64,000 nucleotides of DNA. Source: Psettodes erumei. Its lineage: Eukaryota; Chordata; Actinopteri; Pleuronectiformes; Psettodidae. Location: NCBI GenBank assembly GCA_016785225.1, contig JAFBJZ010000915.1, positions 2,542,001 through 2,606,000 on the forward strand, in the 5' to 3' direction. This document shows, one piece after another, positions 1 to 32,100 of this stretch (positions are counted from its first letter, which is position 1; every line of letters begins with the position of its first letter). The translations under genes and the position numbers were made by a program. A model generated the notes under the pieces. It was not told where the DNA came from. It was given only the letters and a program-made list of their open reading frames with translations, and did not search any database.

Positions 1-3000
1 GTGAGAGAAGCAATGACCTCTATACCATGACTGTGTGTGCTTAAAAAAAAGATGACACAAACACAGGGTTCCCTCATACAGTGTACAGTATGTTTTCACC
101 AGCACCTTTATGGCTTTGTTCTACCATACTGTAAACCTGAATTCTGAATTACTTATATCTTGTCTTATGTTAATAAAACATTTCCTTAAAAGTAAAATGG
201 TAGAGTAAGTGCCAACTGCAGGTAGAATTTTTACTTCCATTATGATAAAATTCATAATTATAAAAAAAAAAACTGTTGCTAGAGAATCAATACATTCTTT
301 CTTCACTATCAAAGTAATCCAGTGACAACTGTCAGGACAGGAACTGCTACTAGTGGGTTTACTATTTTTCAAAGTTTCAATGAAAAATGGGGCTAAAAAA
401 CAAGAAAAACAGGTAGGTAAGCTTATCTCCCAAGTTTAAGTTTAACTCAAGAGTAGTACTATTCATCAGCAATCCTATAGGCTAAAATGGATTATTTCAA
501 ACTTAATGTTAAGAAGGTGTGACTAGAGTATAGTGTTAGTGACAGAGAATAAATTATACTCACAAGTAGCCTAGACCAAGCAGTTTTAACTCCCCATAGG
601 CATATTGTGGGCATATACAAATTGGCTTCAAATAAGGAATATTGTTAATAAATGATGAAGAATAATAATGAATAATGTTTGGGCTAATTAATGTTGGCTT
701 TGTTTACAGCTTGCTTTGACCTACTTTGAGTGTTCTTGGTCCACATCAGGGCCTTCCTGGTGGTGAAAGGCTTTGTTGGTGTAGGGTGATGCTGCAACGC
801 TGCAGGGGAGAGGAACAGGTGGCTGTGTCCTGGACAAAACAACGTTGTCAACTCCAATTCTGGTGGAGATCCCTGCATTTTTAAACAGCAGTAAGATTCC
901 AGGGTTAGCTGCTCTCAGACCTTTCAGGCAATGCATCGCGATAACTATGAGTTAATGTTTAATAATTCAAAAGAGCTTGTTATTTCCCTCTCACGAGCTG
1001 ATTTAGAGAATTTTTTGTGATCAGTAAACCTTGGTCCTCAGGGCTTTAATAACTGCAGATGTCTTACAGACTAGATCAAGTACAGGCTGTTGCTTGGGGG
1101 TGGGGCTGTGACACAGTCAGAATGTTGGCTCACGTGGTGGGGGTGGAGTGGGCTGGGAGAGTCGAGTCTGTGATCAGGATCGACCCCTACTTGCAATAGA
1201 TTACATGCAAAAAACAAAGGGCCGATGAACAGTATAATGTCATGCAGTGATGAATGGGCCCAAATTTGAACATAGACTGAGTTTAAATTGAATTAAGAGG
1301 CTGGGTAAAACATTTATCCTTTAAACTTTGTTTGACCTCCTTGGACCAGTGGAAACTAAAGAAGTTGATTTAACCCTTACTCTAGAAATGAGACAATTTC
1401 TGGAATTATGATGACGTCTTGTTGTTAAGTCTCTGTACTTTAATGTTTTCCTTATATTTCAGTAAAGTATTTAATGTTTTCTGCAGCCTTTTGTGCTGTG
1501 GATTAGGTATATTACAATGGAAAGTTTTTGGTACTTCTACTACCAACAATGAAAACAACATTATACTCTTGTTTTTATTCAAAGTTAATAGTTGGTGGTA
1601 ATAATAAGAATAATAATTTTTAATTCTATCTCCCTGGAAAATATATTTTATGTTCTGCATCTGAAATATCTATGCTCCAATGTGACATTTATTTGAGCCA
1701 GGTGCAATAGTCACAACAGGTCAGGACAGACAATAGGAAATCATCTGTGAGAAATTGTGTCAGTCTTATCTGTCATTAATGTCTGTTGGTGGACAGGTGA
1801 CAGTAATGAATTGAGTGATGTTAATGCCTGGTAACTAATGCGAATAGGTAACGAGCCAGGATGTTACTACAACCCTCTCTACTGTTGTGAGATGGCGACA
1901 CCCCATGGTGAGTTCTACACACTGACACACTGAAACTGTACTGTCTCCTCCTCTAGGTGGCGCACTCACTCCAGGACCCTCCACTCAGGTCAGTCTTCCT
2001 TCTCTGACTGTGGTGTTTTGCTGAGAGGACAAATCGCAGTCATGTGTTTGAGATCCTTCCTCTCCAGAGGACTTTTTGGGGCAGGTTTCCTGGTGCTTCA
2101 AACACACTTTATTGTATAATTTGTGATTTTTTTGAATTTGAGGCTGAGCTTCCTGTCTTTGATGTTATATGAGATGCTGATTGTTGAGCACCACAAAACC
2201 TTTTATTCTTCAGTAACACAATGGCTGACTGTGAGGGAACATTTTCGAATATACCAGGAAAACAGGTAGAAATGGGACTATTTGGCTTTTATATATAGAT
2301 ATATGGTTTTGTATATATTATATATATATATTTTTTGCACAGTTGTTCCATTTTCCTTCAGGTCTTTCAGTGCAATGCTTATGAAGGAAATTGAAATAGT
2401 TCATGTGAAGGTGAAAGGGTGAAGGATCCTGACGATAACCCCCCACGCCCATGTTAAGATTCATAGCACACAGGCTAAAAATATGCATTCTAGCTTTGTC
2501 ATGCTTTCAGACTGTATAATGTGACTTTCCAAGCAGACAGTACAGGGTGACATGATATTATCTCCATTACCAAATAAGCAAGGCCTCAATAGATTCTGGT
2601 GGTGGGTCTCTTCTGCATTTCATGCAACTTCTCCAAAGGGGTGAACGCTAACCCATGGCCTCTCTGCACTACCTCTGCCGGTTGTAGCTTCTCTGTTTTC
2701 AGGAGAAAATGTTTTCCATTCCTGGGCCAATGAATGCCACCTTTGTCCCTTCATCCTCCATCTTGTGTGAGAAAGCCCCCCTCGCTGCACTCACCAAGCC
2801 TGCACAAACTTAACCTCTTCCCCCCTCCACCTCACACAGGAAAAGAAACATACCGGGTCTGGTGCTTTGATTCAGGCTCAGTAATCTGGAGGTCTGGCTA
2901 AAGCCCTGGTTTAGAGGCCACTTTGGACAGCCAGTTTTAGGGATTTTTTGAAAGAAAGGGGGTAGTAGCTGCTGGAGTGTGACTGGGACAGTCTGTTTAT

Positions 3001-6000
3001 CAGATACTGTAAAAAAAAAAATAATTGGAGGCTGGGATAAATGAAACAGATCTAAGATATCAACTGCATCTAAGAATTTGAAAACAAATGGCTAAAGATG
3101 AAAGCTATTTTAATTAACCTTAATTCAAAGTTAATTTACTGCAGCTAATTTCTATTTCATGTGTTGCAATGACCATGACAAGAGATATATTTTAGTTTTA
3201 AAGCAATTTAAAGCACTGGAACATATTAATTATCCTCATTATCACCCTGTCCTGGTCATTGTCATGGGATTGATGCAGAATTATTTTCTGAAATCATCCA
3301 ATGCCCCCTTGGGCCTTGAAACATATTCTACTCAGACTATAATCCCTCATGTTGGACTGTAAAACACCTCAATTTAACCCATTTCCACTTTCAGTTAAGC
3401 CTAAACTTTTACTGTCCACTGCTAAATGTAGGACTGTCTGCAAAGTAATAATGTTGTTTTCTAAATTAGCTTCATATTAGCCTCAGGTGAATTTAACATC
3501 TTTCTTAGGTATACCTGTAAACTCTAAAACATATGGTACACATCACCATCTCAAAATCTAATAGCTGGTACATGAGCACGCTAATGATATGTTAAAAGCA
3601 CAGTTGTGAGTAAGTACAGCTTAGCCTGACATAGTCCACAGGAACCTGACAGAGAACAGCATGAGCCAAGTCTGAGGCTGAGGAGACAGCTTTAGTCTAA
3701 GATGGCTACTGTACAACGGATAAACTCTTTTGATTCAGGTAATATCATGGCTCTTCCCCTGGCACTACCCTCAGGCCAAACTTTACATTTTCTGCTCCGA
3801 CAAAAATAGCAAAGTTATTTCTACACTTTTCCATCCAAAAGCCAATCTTGTTTTCAGCATTGCGTCCTCATAGAGCTGCTCTCATGGGTTGTGAGTCTTG
3901 TTGCATTAGAAATAAAGTCGCACTCTGAATTTTTTCTATATTTGGCTTCATTTCATAAAGTCAGCTCTTTTTAAGCGTGTTGTAGTCTCGACTCCTGTGA
4001 TTCCCTTTTGGTTAATTACAACATTTCACAGATCAGTTTTTCTTCAGGGACAGGATACATTGTGAAACACTGTCAGCCCTCAGGACCTGTCTGTCCTCTC
4101 TCCCAGGTGGGTGCTGCTGACTACCTTCCTGACCAGTTTCTGTGTACTCAGAGGACCACAGCCGGTCACTGTGCCGAAACCTAGACACCCTCTAGACCCC
4201 TGGAACCTTTGTGCACCCGTACAGTCGGGAGAGATCAGCCCCCCCATCACCACCCTCCTTCCGTCACTGCCATCTCTTTCCCTTCCTACCTTCCTACCCT
4301 CAAACCAACACCCCTCCTCCTTCTCCTTCATCCTCCGAGCTTCCACACCCTTCCTCGCCCACCAACCCCCATCCTCACCATGCAGCTATCCCACTGCCCT
4401 GCCATCTCGCAGCATTCCGCGGGCCGTGCACACAGAGGCCTATTGTGTGTGCTGGGAGACGGCAGAAGGTAGTATACAGTCAGAGCACCAGAGAAAGAGG
4501 ATGTGTAGAGCTGAAATGGACTCAGTATTCCCGCTCTACACTGTTATATATCTGAAGTTGCACTGGCATTCAGTGATATTGATTACTAGGGCAGAAGAAT
4601 CATGAATTATCTCAGCTGTGTTCATTTTTGGAGATTATACATCATCAACACTTGTAGGATGCTATAGATGGTGGCAGAGATTTCTTTAGTGTGTCTACAG
4701 TGTTGCTTCTTCTGATGACACATAATCAGCTAATCTGTGTAGTGTCATCTTTTGTCTAACTTCACATTTATGATTTCAAGGTGGGATAATTTATTGTTTA
4801 TAGGCACAGACAGCACTGTTTTACTGTACCAAAGTCAGTTTCCATGCTGATGTGCCAGCTGTTAATGGCTGTAATATAACATACTGTCGTCCTCAAGTTA
4901 AAGCCCTTTCCAACAGTACAGCCACTTCATCTTTCTTTATGTGACACAGCACTAATGACTTGACCCGACACAGCAAACTGCACCACTGCACAGAATGGTA
5001 CTGTAAAATCCTACTGAATGAACAAAGATTATTGATTCAGATGGGAAACTGGCTGTTTAAATTCCTGAAATGTTTTTGGTGCTGGCCTCATCAGCATCAT
5101 CACTGGTTGTGCTGTCCTGCTAAACTATGATCTATTTTCCCAATGAGCTACTGTGCTCTCCTGAGGTTTTCTGATCAGAATTTAAAGTCACATTGAATGG
5201 GGCAGCAAAAGAGGAGATGATTGGGTTTCAGTGACCTGATTTGAGCTGATGTGAGATCAGTTTTCATCTAACCTTGGCTTTAAACATAATTCTAATTCCC
5301 AGAAATGCTCATAGACCTGGCAGACGAAAGCTAAGATGGCGGTTTCAAATCTTTCTTTCCTGTATGTGGAATGAGGGGGGCTGTCTAGAAGGTCGTGACC
5401 CTGGAATTACTGTGCCTCTCCTCATCACAAAGACCCCCTTTCAAACTCATTCACCTGGCCCTATCTACAAGAGAAGTACATGATAAAGATCACATAGATG
5501 TTTCAACACCTTTTTGGCTCAGCTTCACAATAGATAAGTCTGGCATATGTGTGCTATTTTGTCAGGAATGTTGCTATGAAGGCAAATAAATCCTGCTACA
5601 GACTTGCTTGACAATTAAACCGCTTATGCACAGGTGACATACAGCCATGAAACTGCTAATAGAGTTTTGTTCTATCTCAAGGGACATTTCCTTTTTATGT
5701 GAGCAACAGTATAATTGTTCTTTTAAAAGGATCTCACAACCTCTTGCCAGCAGTCTTTGTCCAAACAGACAAGCCCTCCAGAAAGTTTGACTGCAATGTG
5801 AACATGACATAACTGCACAGTTGAATGGTCAGCTCAACACTTTAGGGTTATCTGAAATCTGCAGATTAATCCATAATCCAAAAGACTAGACCTGAAACAA
5901 ACAACCCTGCTGACCTGGTGTTGAGTTCCCTTAATTTAACTGACTGAGTTAACTGCAGGTGGCTCTTCATTGATCTGCAGACATTAGCCTTTCTTTTGTG

Positions 6001-6800
6001 TCCTTGCAAAGGGTTTAACTTCAAGTATAAAAATATTTTCCATATAGCCATAATGTTTATTTAGTTTATAGATTTTGGAAAGGATTTGCATCTTACTTTA
6101 CACAGCAGTTTGTAAGTCAAGCAAATAAAACAGTATTTTGGTCATTTGAAGTTTGTGATGAAGATTTTTTTTTATACTGATTTAAGAGTATAGAGTTCCA
6201 ACTGTGTTTTTAGAAAAGTGCAACCTATGACTGGTGGAAATTTTATTTTTATATAGGCCTAAAGAACTGTTAACTGTTTTTGTATGACATAGTGCAATAA
6301 AAATAAATTATGATTTGAACTAAAGTACAAATCATATATGGATTTAAAGAAGTTGATTTTTAAGCATTATGGCCGGTTCAGTTGTAGCTCATTTGATAAA
6401 GTCCATCCTGTAGTTGGTCTGTAACCAACTTCTGTATGGTCAAGCCGTAGAACTCCATTTCCTTTAAGATTATTTTATTTTATTATATTGTATTCAGTAT
6501 GTATTGTGAGATTAATGTGTGCTTAGTTTTTTAGAATTGCCCACAAGAAAACTATTACTTTAATTAAATTACATAGGTCAATAAAATTCTGACAATTGCC
6601 TTGAATTATTAATAGGGTCTTTTCAAAGTTCTTCTGCCAATTTTTCAAGCAGCTTTGGGATTTCCCAATTCAATGTCACAGTTTCATGGTGTCAGGCCAG
6701 AGCTTGGCCTGTGCCCTGCTAGATGTAGCTCCCTTTTTAATGTGAAAGTGAAGGTGCATCTCTTGGCCAGGCCAGGCCAAGCAGGTCAAGGGAAGGAGGG
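1..6800. other. Gene-free upstream region
   Basis: No coding exon is supported here. The open frames are short and show no recognisable domain. The longest, at about 4111-4605, follows a C/T-rich tract whose translation is Pro/Ser/Leu low-complexity. An AT-rich run lies at about 2295-2335. The stretch is probably intergenic DNA plus distal regulatory sequence of the downstream collagen gene, but no specific enhancer could be identified by eye. Confidence 0.6.
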
Positions 6801-6806
6801 CTTGAG

Positions 6807-6816
6807 TTAAAAAAAA
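6807..6816 (+). promoter_or_regulatory. col2a1: Possible TATA-like element of col2a1
   Basis: TTAAAAAAAA lies about 340 bases before the start codon, just after a purine-rich stretch. The position would suit a TATA-type promoter with a 5' UTR of about 300 bases. The transcription start is not visible in sequence, so this is only a candidate. Confidence 0.25.
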
Positions 6817-7131
6817 TCCCTGGGAGCCTAGATGTTGCTGGATTGAGGGGAGGGAGATGAGGTTCAGGTTTCAGCCTTACAGGGGGTCTGGGGGAAGGAC
6901 TGGTATTTTGGAATATACGAAGATCCATACAAGGCACAGTGGACATAAAACCGCGGTGCTTGCCCTGACGCGGTGGGTGCAGAGTGCCAGCTGGGGCCCC
7001 GCGTTGGATTCCACTTAGATTTTGGACGGTTTGACTGCATGGTGCCATAAGTCTCTGGGAACAAACACTTCACACACCACTGACTGAAAGCCTGGTCTCC
7101 TCCGTCCCTTCACTTCTCACCCAAGCTCCTG

Positions 7132-7149
7132 CATGTCTAATATTTAGAC

Positions 7150-7152
<3 letters not shown>
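7132..7152 (+). promoter_or_regulatory. col2a1: Collagen 5' stem-loop spanning the start codon
   Basis: CATGTCTAA (7132-7140) is perfectly complementary to TTAGACATG (7144-7152), leaving a three-base loop. The 3' arm contains the col2a1 ATG (7150-7152). The 5' arm contains another ATG (7133) that opens a four-codon upstream ORF ending in TAG at 7145-7147, two bases before the main ATG. In type I and III collagen mRNAs a hairpin in this position binds LARP6 and couples translation to secretion (known for those genes). That it does the same here is inference. Confidence 0.8.
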
Positions 7153-26315
<19,163 letters not shown>

Positions 26316-27700
26316 AGTGGAGTATCACAATGGCCCCCCAAATAACAGGAAATAAATGAAACTCAACCATGAAACATTACACACACCTCCACAATAAAGA
26401 AGACTGGGAATTATAAAAGAAAATTGATACTTTTTCTCTCACAACGAAGTGCTCTCCAAGTTTGTACTCCCTGGATGTTAGCACTGAAGGGCATGGGCAA
26501 TATCTGTACACCACACCAGCATTCTCTGTCAACCCGCTTCCTGAGATCCAGTCATGTTTCCCATGGCCCACTGTTGACGGGAATGAGTCAGAGCCAGGAG
26601 GAAGAGGGACCAAGCGAACAAGTTATGGAGAACAGAAACATGACTTGATGTCACTTATTTATTTTCTAACCTGAATGGGCAGAGCTGAGGTAGGACTGGA
26701 CGGGTTCACTTTGTAAGTACGACAAGCCCCCTTTCCACTACAGAACAGCCGCACAACCTCTGTCCCAGTCCTACTCCACCTCCCTCCCTGTTTCCCTCCT
26801 GACACACAAATATGGCATTTTTGAATCAATGTAGACCAAAAAAAATATATATTCTCAGTAAGTAAAATCAAGGCTCCAGGCCTGTCCATCATGAGCAGGA
26901 GCAAAACCTTTACTGTGTATTATAAATCCTTGGTTCTATTGTTGTAAAAGTCTGTGTTTATAAACAACCAGATGGTTTTATATATATTTCCACATTATGT
27001 GTGTACATGTGTCTATATGCACACCAACACTTTTTGGAAAGTGAGGTTACATTTGGGATGTGTATGTTTCAGTGTCCTGTTCCCCTTGACTGCCCATCAG
27101 AAGAAGGCCCAGTTCTCACCCCCCAAAAAAAAAATGAAGAATTTGAGGGAAATTAATTTTGCCTTTTTATTTGTAATCATCCAGATTTTTTAAAGCTACC
27201 TCACGCTGAAAATCAAAGTGAAAATGTTGAGTTCAAATCTGAGCTGACCAAAACATTAGCTTTCAGGTGGATCTGGGGCTGAACGGCCATCTTTGCTTTG
27301 GGTTGCTCTCTCTTCAGAAGGTGCTATGAGTTCTGTAATTCTCCGCCAAAGGCCCCCCCCAACCCTAATTCCCACTAGCCTCACACCACACACTCACACT
27401 CCACCCTGGAGGAGGGGTGTAGTCAGGTTAAAACAAGGGGAGACAGGGGCTACTTAGAGGCCTCCTCTTGAGTCCAGATCCCCAAAGCTGAACACGTGAC
27501 TCTGAGAATGGTCACTAAAAAATAACCAGGGTGGATTGTCTCTGTGTGTGTGAGGGCGTGTACATTTTTTTAATTAATTTTATTATGACCATGATCATTT
27601 TTGTTTTTATTTTGTTACACTTCTAATTGCTGTAAATTGGAAAATAAAAGGAAAACCTAATTAAGAATGAAGTTGATTTTTAATTGAGTTTTGAATAAAA
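26316..27700 (+). other. col2a1: col2a1 3' UTR with several poly(A) signals
   Basis: AATAAA occurs close after the stop at 26351-26356 and 26393-26398, and again at 27643-27648 and 27694-27699 after an AT-rich stretch. Long fibrillar collagen mRNAs often use more than one site, so both short and long 3' ends are possible. No open frame in this stretch resembles a protein. Confidence 0.6.
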
Positions 27701-29100
27701 ACAGAAATGGCGTGGGGATGCATTTCTTCTTTCAACAGAACCTTTCATGCGAGATAATTGTTTTTATGTTAAACTTGTACTTCTTTAGGTCAGTTACTCT
27801 TGACTGTGAGTGTGTAGTCTGTGTGCAAATGCGTGTGTGAAAGTTTAAATGTGTTTTGATATGAGAGAACCTCATAACAAAAAGGAACAAAAGTACTGTA
27901 TTCTCTCTGCGGTTTCAGGGTGGGGCTGGGCATCGTTGGCTCCTGTTTGTCTGAACTAATAGGCATTAATAAAGAAGAATTTGTTGACTGGAATCAAGTA
28001 CTTTTTAGAGCAGTGAAGCATCTGATCAGCTGTGTCACTACTTGTATGTACTATGGCCTGCTTCCTCTCTGGTCTGTCCTGAGTAATGAAAGATTGACTT
28101 AAGCCTTCACAGTGACACATTCTTATTTAGAATACTAAGACCCAACAGGGATCCAAACATAGGATTCCATTTTAAAAAGGTCTAAATTATCAAAACTGTC
28201 AAAATTTGTTCTGGGATAACACAAAAATCAATACTGTTAAAGAAACTCCCCTGACTTTACACTTTAAAGTGTGTTAACAGGTGTTTGGGAGCAGTGCTGC
28301 ATAAAGAATTAGTATTATAAGACCTTTTGTGGATGCAGAGTGAACGGCAAGAAGCCTGACTGTTTGTCTTAATTTTACAAGGCAATCGGTACAAAATCTT
28401 AAAAAAAGAAATCAGACAGACTTAACACAGACATTTTTTCTTCCAAATGCAGTTAAAAACATAACAAATGCCATTAAAAACATTTTTTTTTTAAACTTTG
28501 TAAAAGGAGACAACCTTACAGCGTCAAGATCCAGGGGCCTCAGGGGTCATGAAGACACTGAAAGAAACATAAAATGACCACAAGGAGATAAACCAGGATT
28601 ACAGAGACACAAAAAAGCCCAACTCAAAATGAATGTAGCACAACTACAAAGACATGTAAAACAACCAGAGGCTCTTTTAAGTCTGGATGTCTGCACTTGT
28701 ATAGGACAGGTCTGCGTCCAGGGGCCCGAACAGGCTGCTGGATAGCACCGGTACACACAAGGTATTGACTCTTTAAATAAAAATGTAGTAGGACACTCAA
28801 GAATTGTTTGTTTTTATTCTGCATACTGTCTGCTTTCACAGTATATTATTCTGTCACTCCTAGTTTACATAACATAGACATTAGGTATTTCAAGTTCTGC
28901 TGCACCAAATACAATTCTGTTTTAGTACAAACAAAAAAAAACTGAGTTCAAAAATCTTATGAAAGTGCAATACTTAAAACAGAGGAGAAATTTTGTTTTA
29001 CTTAAAATGCTAATTTTTCAGCTCTGGAGCATAAACTCCACATTTTTTTTCTTCTTGGTTCACGTTTTGACACAAGGAAGCAAACCAGTCTTAGTATAGC
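27700..29100. other. Intergenic spacer between convergent col2a1 and aaas
   Basis: This AT-rich spacer separates the 3' ends of two genes that point toward each other. It contains a degenerate repeat at about 28520-28745 (separate entry) and otherwise nothing recognisable. Confidence 0.6.
28520..28745. repeat. Degenerate dispersed fish repeat with internal ACAAAATGACCACAAGGAGA-like units
   Basis: Loosely repeated A-rich units (ACATAAAATGACCACAAGGAGA, ACAAAAAAGCCC..., ACAACTACAAAGACATG) are flanked by CAGGGGCCT and CAGGGGCCCG. I recall tandem arrays of 'acaaaatgaccacaaagagac' units bounded by 'ggggcc' as a common dispersed repeat in teleost genomes. The family name is not known to me. Confidence 0.5.
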
Positions 29101-29116
29101 AAGATATTACAACACA

Positions 29117-29122
29117 TTTATT
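29117..29122 (-). terminator. aaas: aaas poly(A) signal
   Basis: TTTATT on the + strand reads AATAAA on the minus strand, about 47 bases after the aaas stop codon. It implies a very short 3' UTR. Confidence 0.7.
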
Positions 29123-29168
29123 GACAATCCATGATAACAAAAATGATTTGAGAGTGAGTGATGGTGGG

Positions 29169-32100
29169 TCAAGAGATGAGCTCTGTAAAGAGCGACTGAT
29201 TGGCAAAGGCAGAAGGCCTTTCCTGCGGGCGAGGCAGTAACGGACTGCCACTCAGGCCATAGTGGGGGATGCCAGCGGCCAGGAAGTAGAAAGGCACATG
29301 AGTAATTCTTCCAGTTGACCAACACTGAGAAGAGGAGAGAGAGATGTCACTGTCGAGGTGCTAGTTTACAGATGGAGAAGCCGAGGCAGTTATTCATTCA
29401 TCAGGATTTCTTCACAGTTCAATTTAAGATCTTTTAATATCACTTAGAATACCCTTTAATAACTGTTCCAAGCTCATAATGGCCTACAACCAGGCTGTGA
29501 TTTTACATCTCAGGTTCAGCTCATATGATCTGAACCAGGGGGAAAAACATTTACACTATCTTTTAGTTCCAGTTCATGTTCACATGAATCATTTAGTCTG
29601 CACCAGCATTCAACCGACAGGCCCAAACATAGCATGGTAACCAGATAACTGCACCAAAGTTCATTTTAACTGAGCCAAGCAGATGTGAAAATATTTTTCC
29701 CTCTTCAAGGCCTAAACTAACATGATATTTACTAAAAAACTAACATAAGAGAAAAAACAGGGGTTTATGGGTAAAGACCAACCACAGTGAGCAGAGCTCC
29801 ATGCTGGAAATTTGGGTGGAACTGCATCAGCCTCGGCTCTGCACCAGGCTCGCCCTGAACAAAACCACTAAAGGGGAAATACAAGAAACCTTCAGTACAA
29901 GCAGATGAGATACACAGTAATATAATCTGAGCTCGACTAAAGCTACAAGGAAATGACATGTGACCAAACACAGAAATACAAACCATGGCAAAAGCTCAAA
30001 AATGGGGTTGGTTCTTGTCTTGAACACTGCTATAACTGCAGGCCGGTCTGCCGCCTGTGGATTACCTTACAGAACAGATACAACAGCATGAGATAAGTTA
30101 TTGAAACTATCACTGAGAGTAACATTAATACTGATGGGGCTCATCAATGTAAGAAAATTGAGAGAGACCTTTAAGAAGCACTGCGAGCCTCTCTCCTCTT
30201 GGATCCCAGGCTAAAGACTGTATCTCTCCACCAACACTGGCAGACAAATTAAAAGTGAAAGCGGTTACTTACCTAAAACCAGTAATAGTGAGTGGAAATG
30301 TACTCCATTACAAGAAAAAAATATTCAAAAGATTACTGAACAAAAACAAATAATAGATACAAACTAAAAGTACTCCTTGTGTGTGCGGATTGTGCTGATT
30401 TGGGCTGAGCAAAGACTATAAGAAATATTTCTACATTCTACTTCTATCGTTCTTTCTGCTTCTCTCCAGGCATTTTGGAAGCAGTGTTTACTTCAGTATT
30501 TTAAGTATTTTAGGCTAAAAAGTTAGAAAATTAACAATTTAGTTTGAAGGTCTTACACAATGTCTCCATTTGGCATGTTAAAGGTTGTCTCTGATAGGTC
30601 TGCCACCACTGCCGCTGCTTGTGGCCCCTTAGATGTGCCTGTAGGAATACCTGCTGAATAACAATGACATCACACAGGTATTTTCAGCATGCTACTTATT
30701 TCCTATTATCTGTCAGCAACAAAAATGATCAAAACCCCAGAAGTATAACCATGTAATGACTTTTTCACCAAACTTTAGGAGAAAACAATTCAAGCTGTGA
30801 AATCAATTACTAACAAAATTGCATATTCTAGAAAACAACAGGTAAAGCCTGAGACATGAACCTGGTGTGTCAGTGAAGGTCAGAGCATAGATGACCGTCT
30901 CTCCCTGCACACTGAAGAGAAGTCGACTCCCATCTGGACTCCAGCAGCCGGACTAACCAAATCAAGAGGCAAACACAGATTCATTCATCCTTCAATAAAT
31001 ACCAGAGGTAAAACATTTTGTCATCTAATTTAAGAATGACTTTTACACTTGTTGACAAGTTATCACCTGGCATCGCCCCTTGACACATGGCCAACGCTCA
31101 CAAGTCCACATCCTGGTCTCCCAAACCCTGAAGAAAGAAACTTCACTTATCCACGTGTAAAAGAGCTACTTTCCGTCCACTTATTATCTGATAATGCCTG
31201 CTAAAGTCCAGACTATGCCACTAATCCCTTACATGTTCATAAATATTCATAAAAGCGGAGCGGGTCTCTATTATAATACACCAAGTGGCCAATGACTTCT
31301 GATTCATCAAGAAGAATTTCACATATCTTCACTGACAGCTTTACACATCTTTAACCTCAGATGTGCTAATGTAGCTCCACAAGGAAAGACGTAATGAAGG
31401 AAACTAGCTAGGCAAATAGTTTGGCAAATCAGAAGCTAGTGAATTTTAAAAACTCTCAGTGTCTGATGCGCTGTCTCTGACCTGAACAGAGCAGACGGTG
31501 TAGAGGCCAGGACGTGGCTGCCATCAGGGGACCAAGACAAGAAGGTGACCCCACCTCCTCCAACCCGCTGAAGCGGCACACAGCTTTCTGCGGCGACATC
31601 CCAAACCTGAAACCATACACTGATGTCAAAAGGTGCAGCAGTCAACACAAAGACAACTGAGCGAGAATTTAAGAGAAAACCCTCTGTGAACAACTTGTCA
31701 CACCATCACTGCAGTGTCCACAGGTGAGGCTGACACCAGCAGTGACCCGCTTGGTGACCAGGCGATGGAAGTGACTGGGGAGTGACCAGGGTGAGATAAA
31801 ACTTGAGCACAACCAGACGAAGGCCTGGATGGGTCGAGAGAAGAAGAACAGTGTATCATAAAGAAAATAATGTAGCAGAGGAAAAGACAAGTGCACGCAA
31901 AAAAGTAAGATCTTTAAAGACCTTTTTAATATCCCACAGTAAGCAATTTAACACTTTTCATTAGCATATCAAAGAAAACCAGCAAATCAATAAAGACTAA
32001 GACTATTTTGTAGTATATGAATTTAGACATTTATGTTACATTAATTAAATAATTAAAGTAATCTGGACCCACATAAGTGGTAGAAAACTGACAAATGGAC

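Noticed and set aside
4111..4605. 164-codon open frame with overlapping frames on both strands
   Set aside because: The translation is Pro/Ser/Leu-rich from a C/T-rich tract, is open in several frames at once, and shows no domain or splice context.
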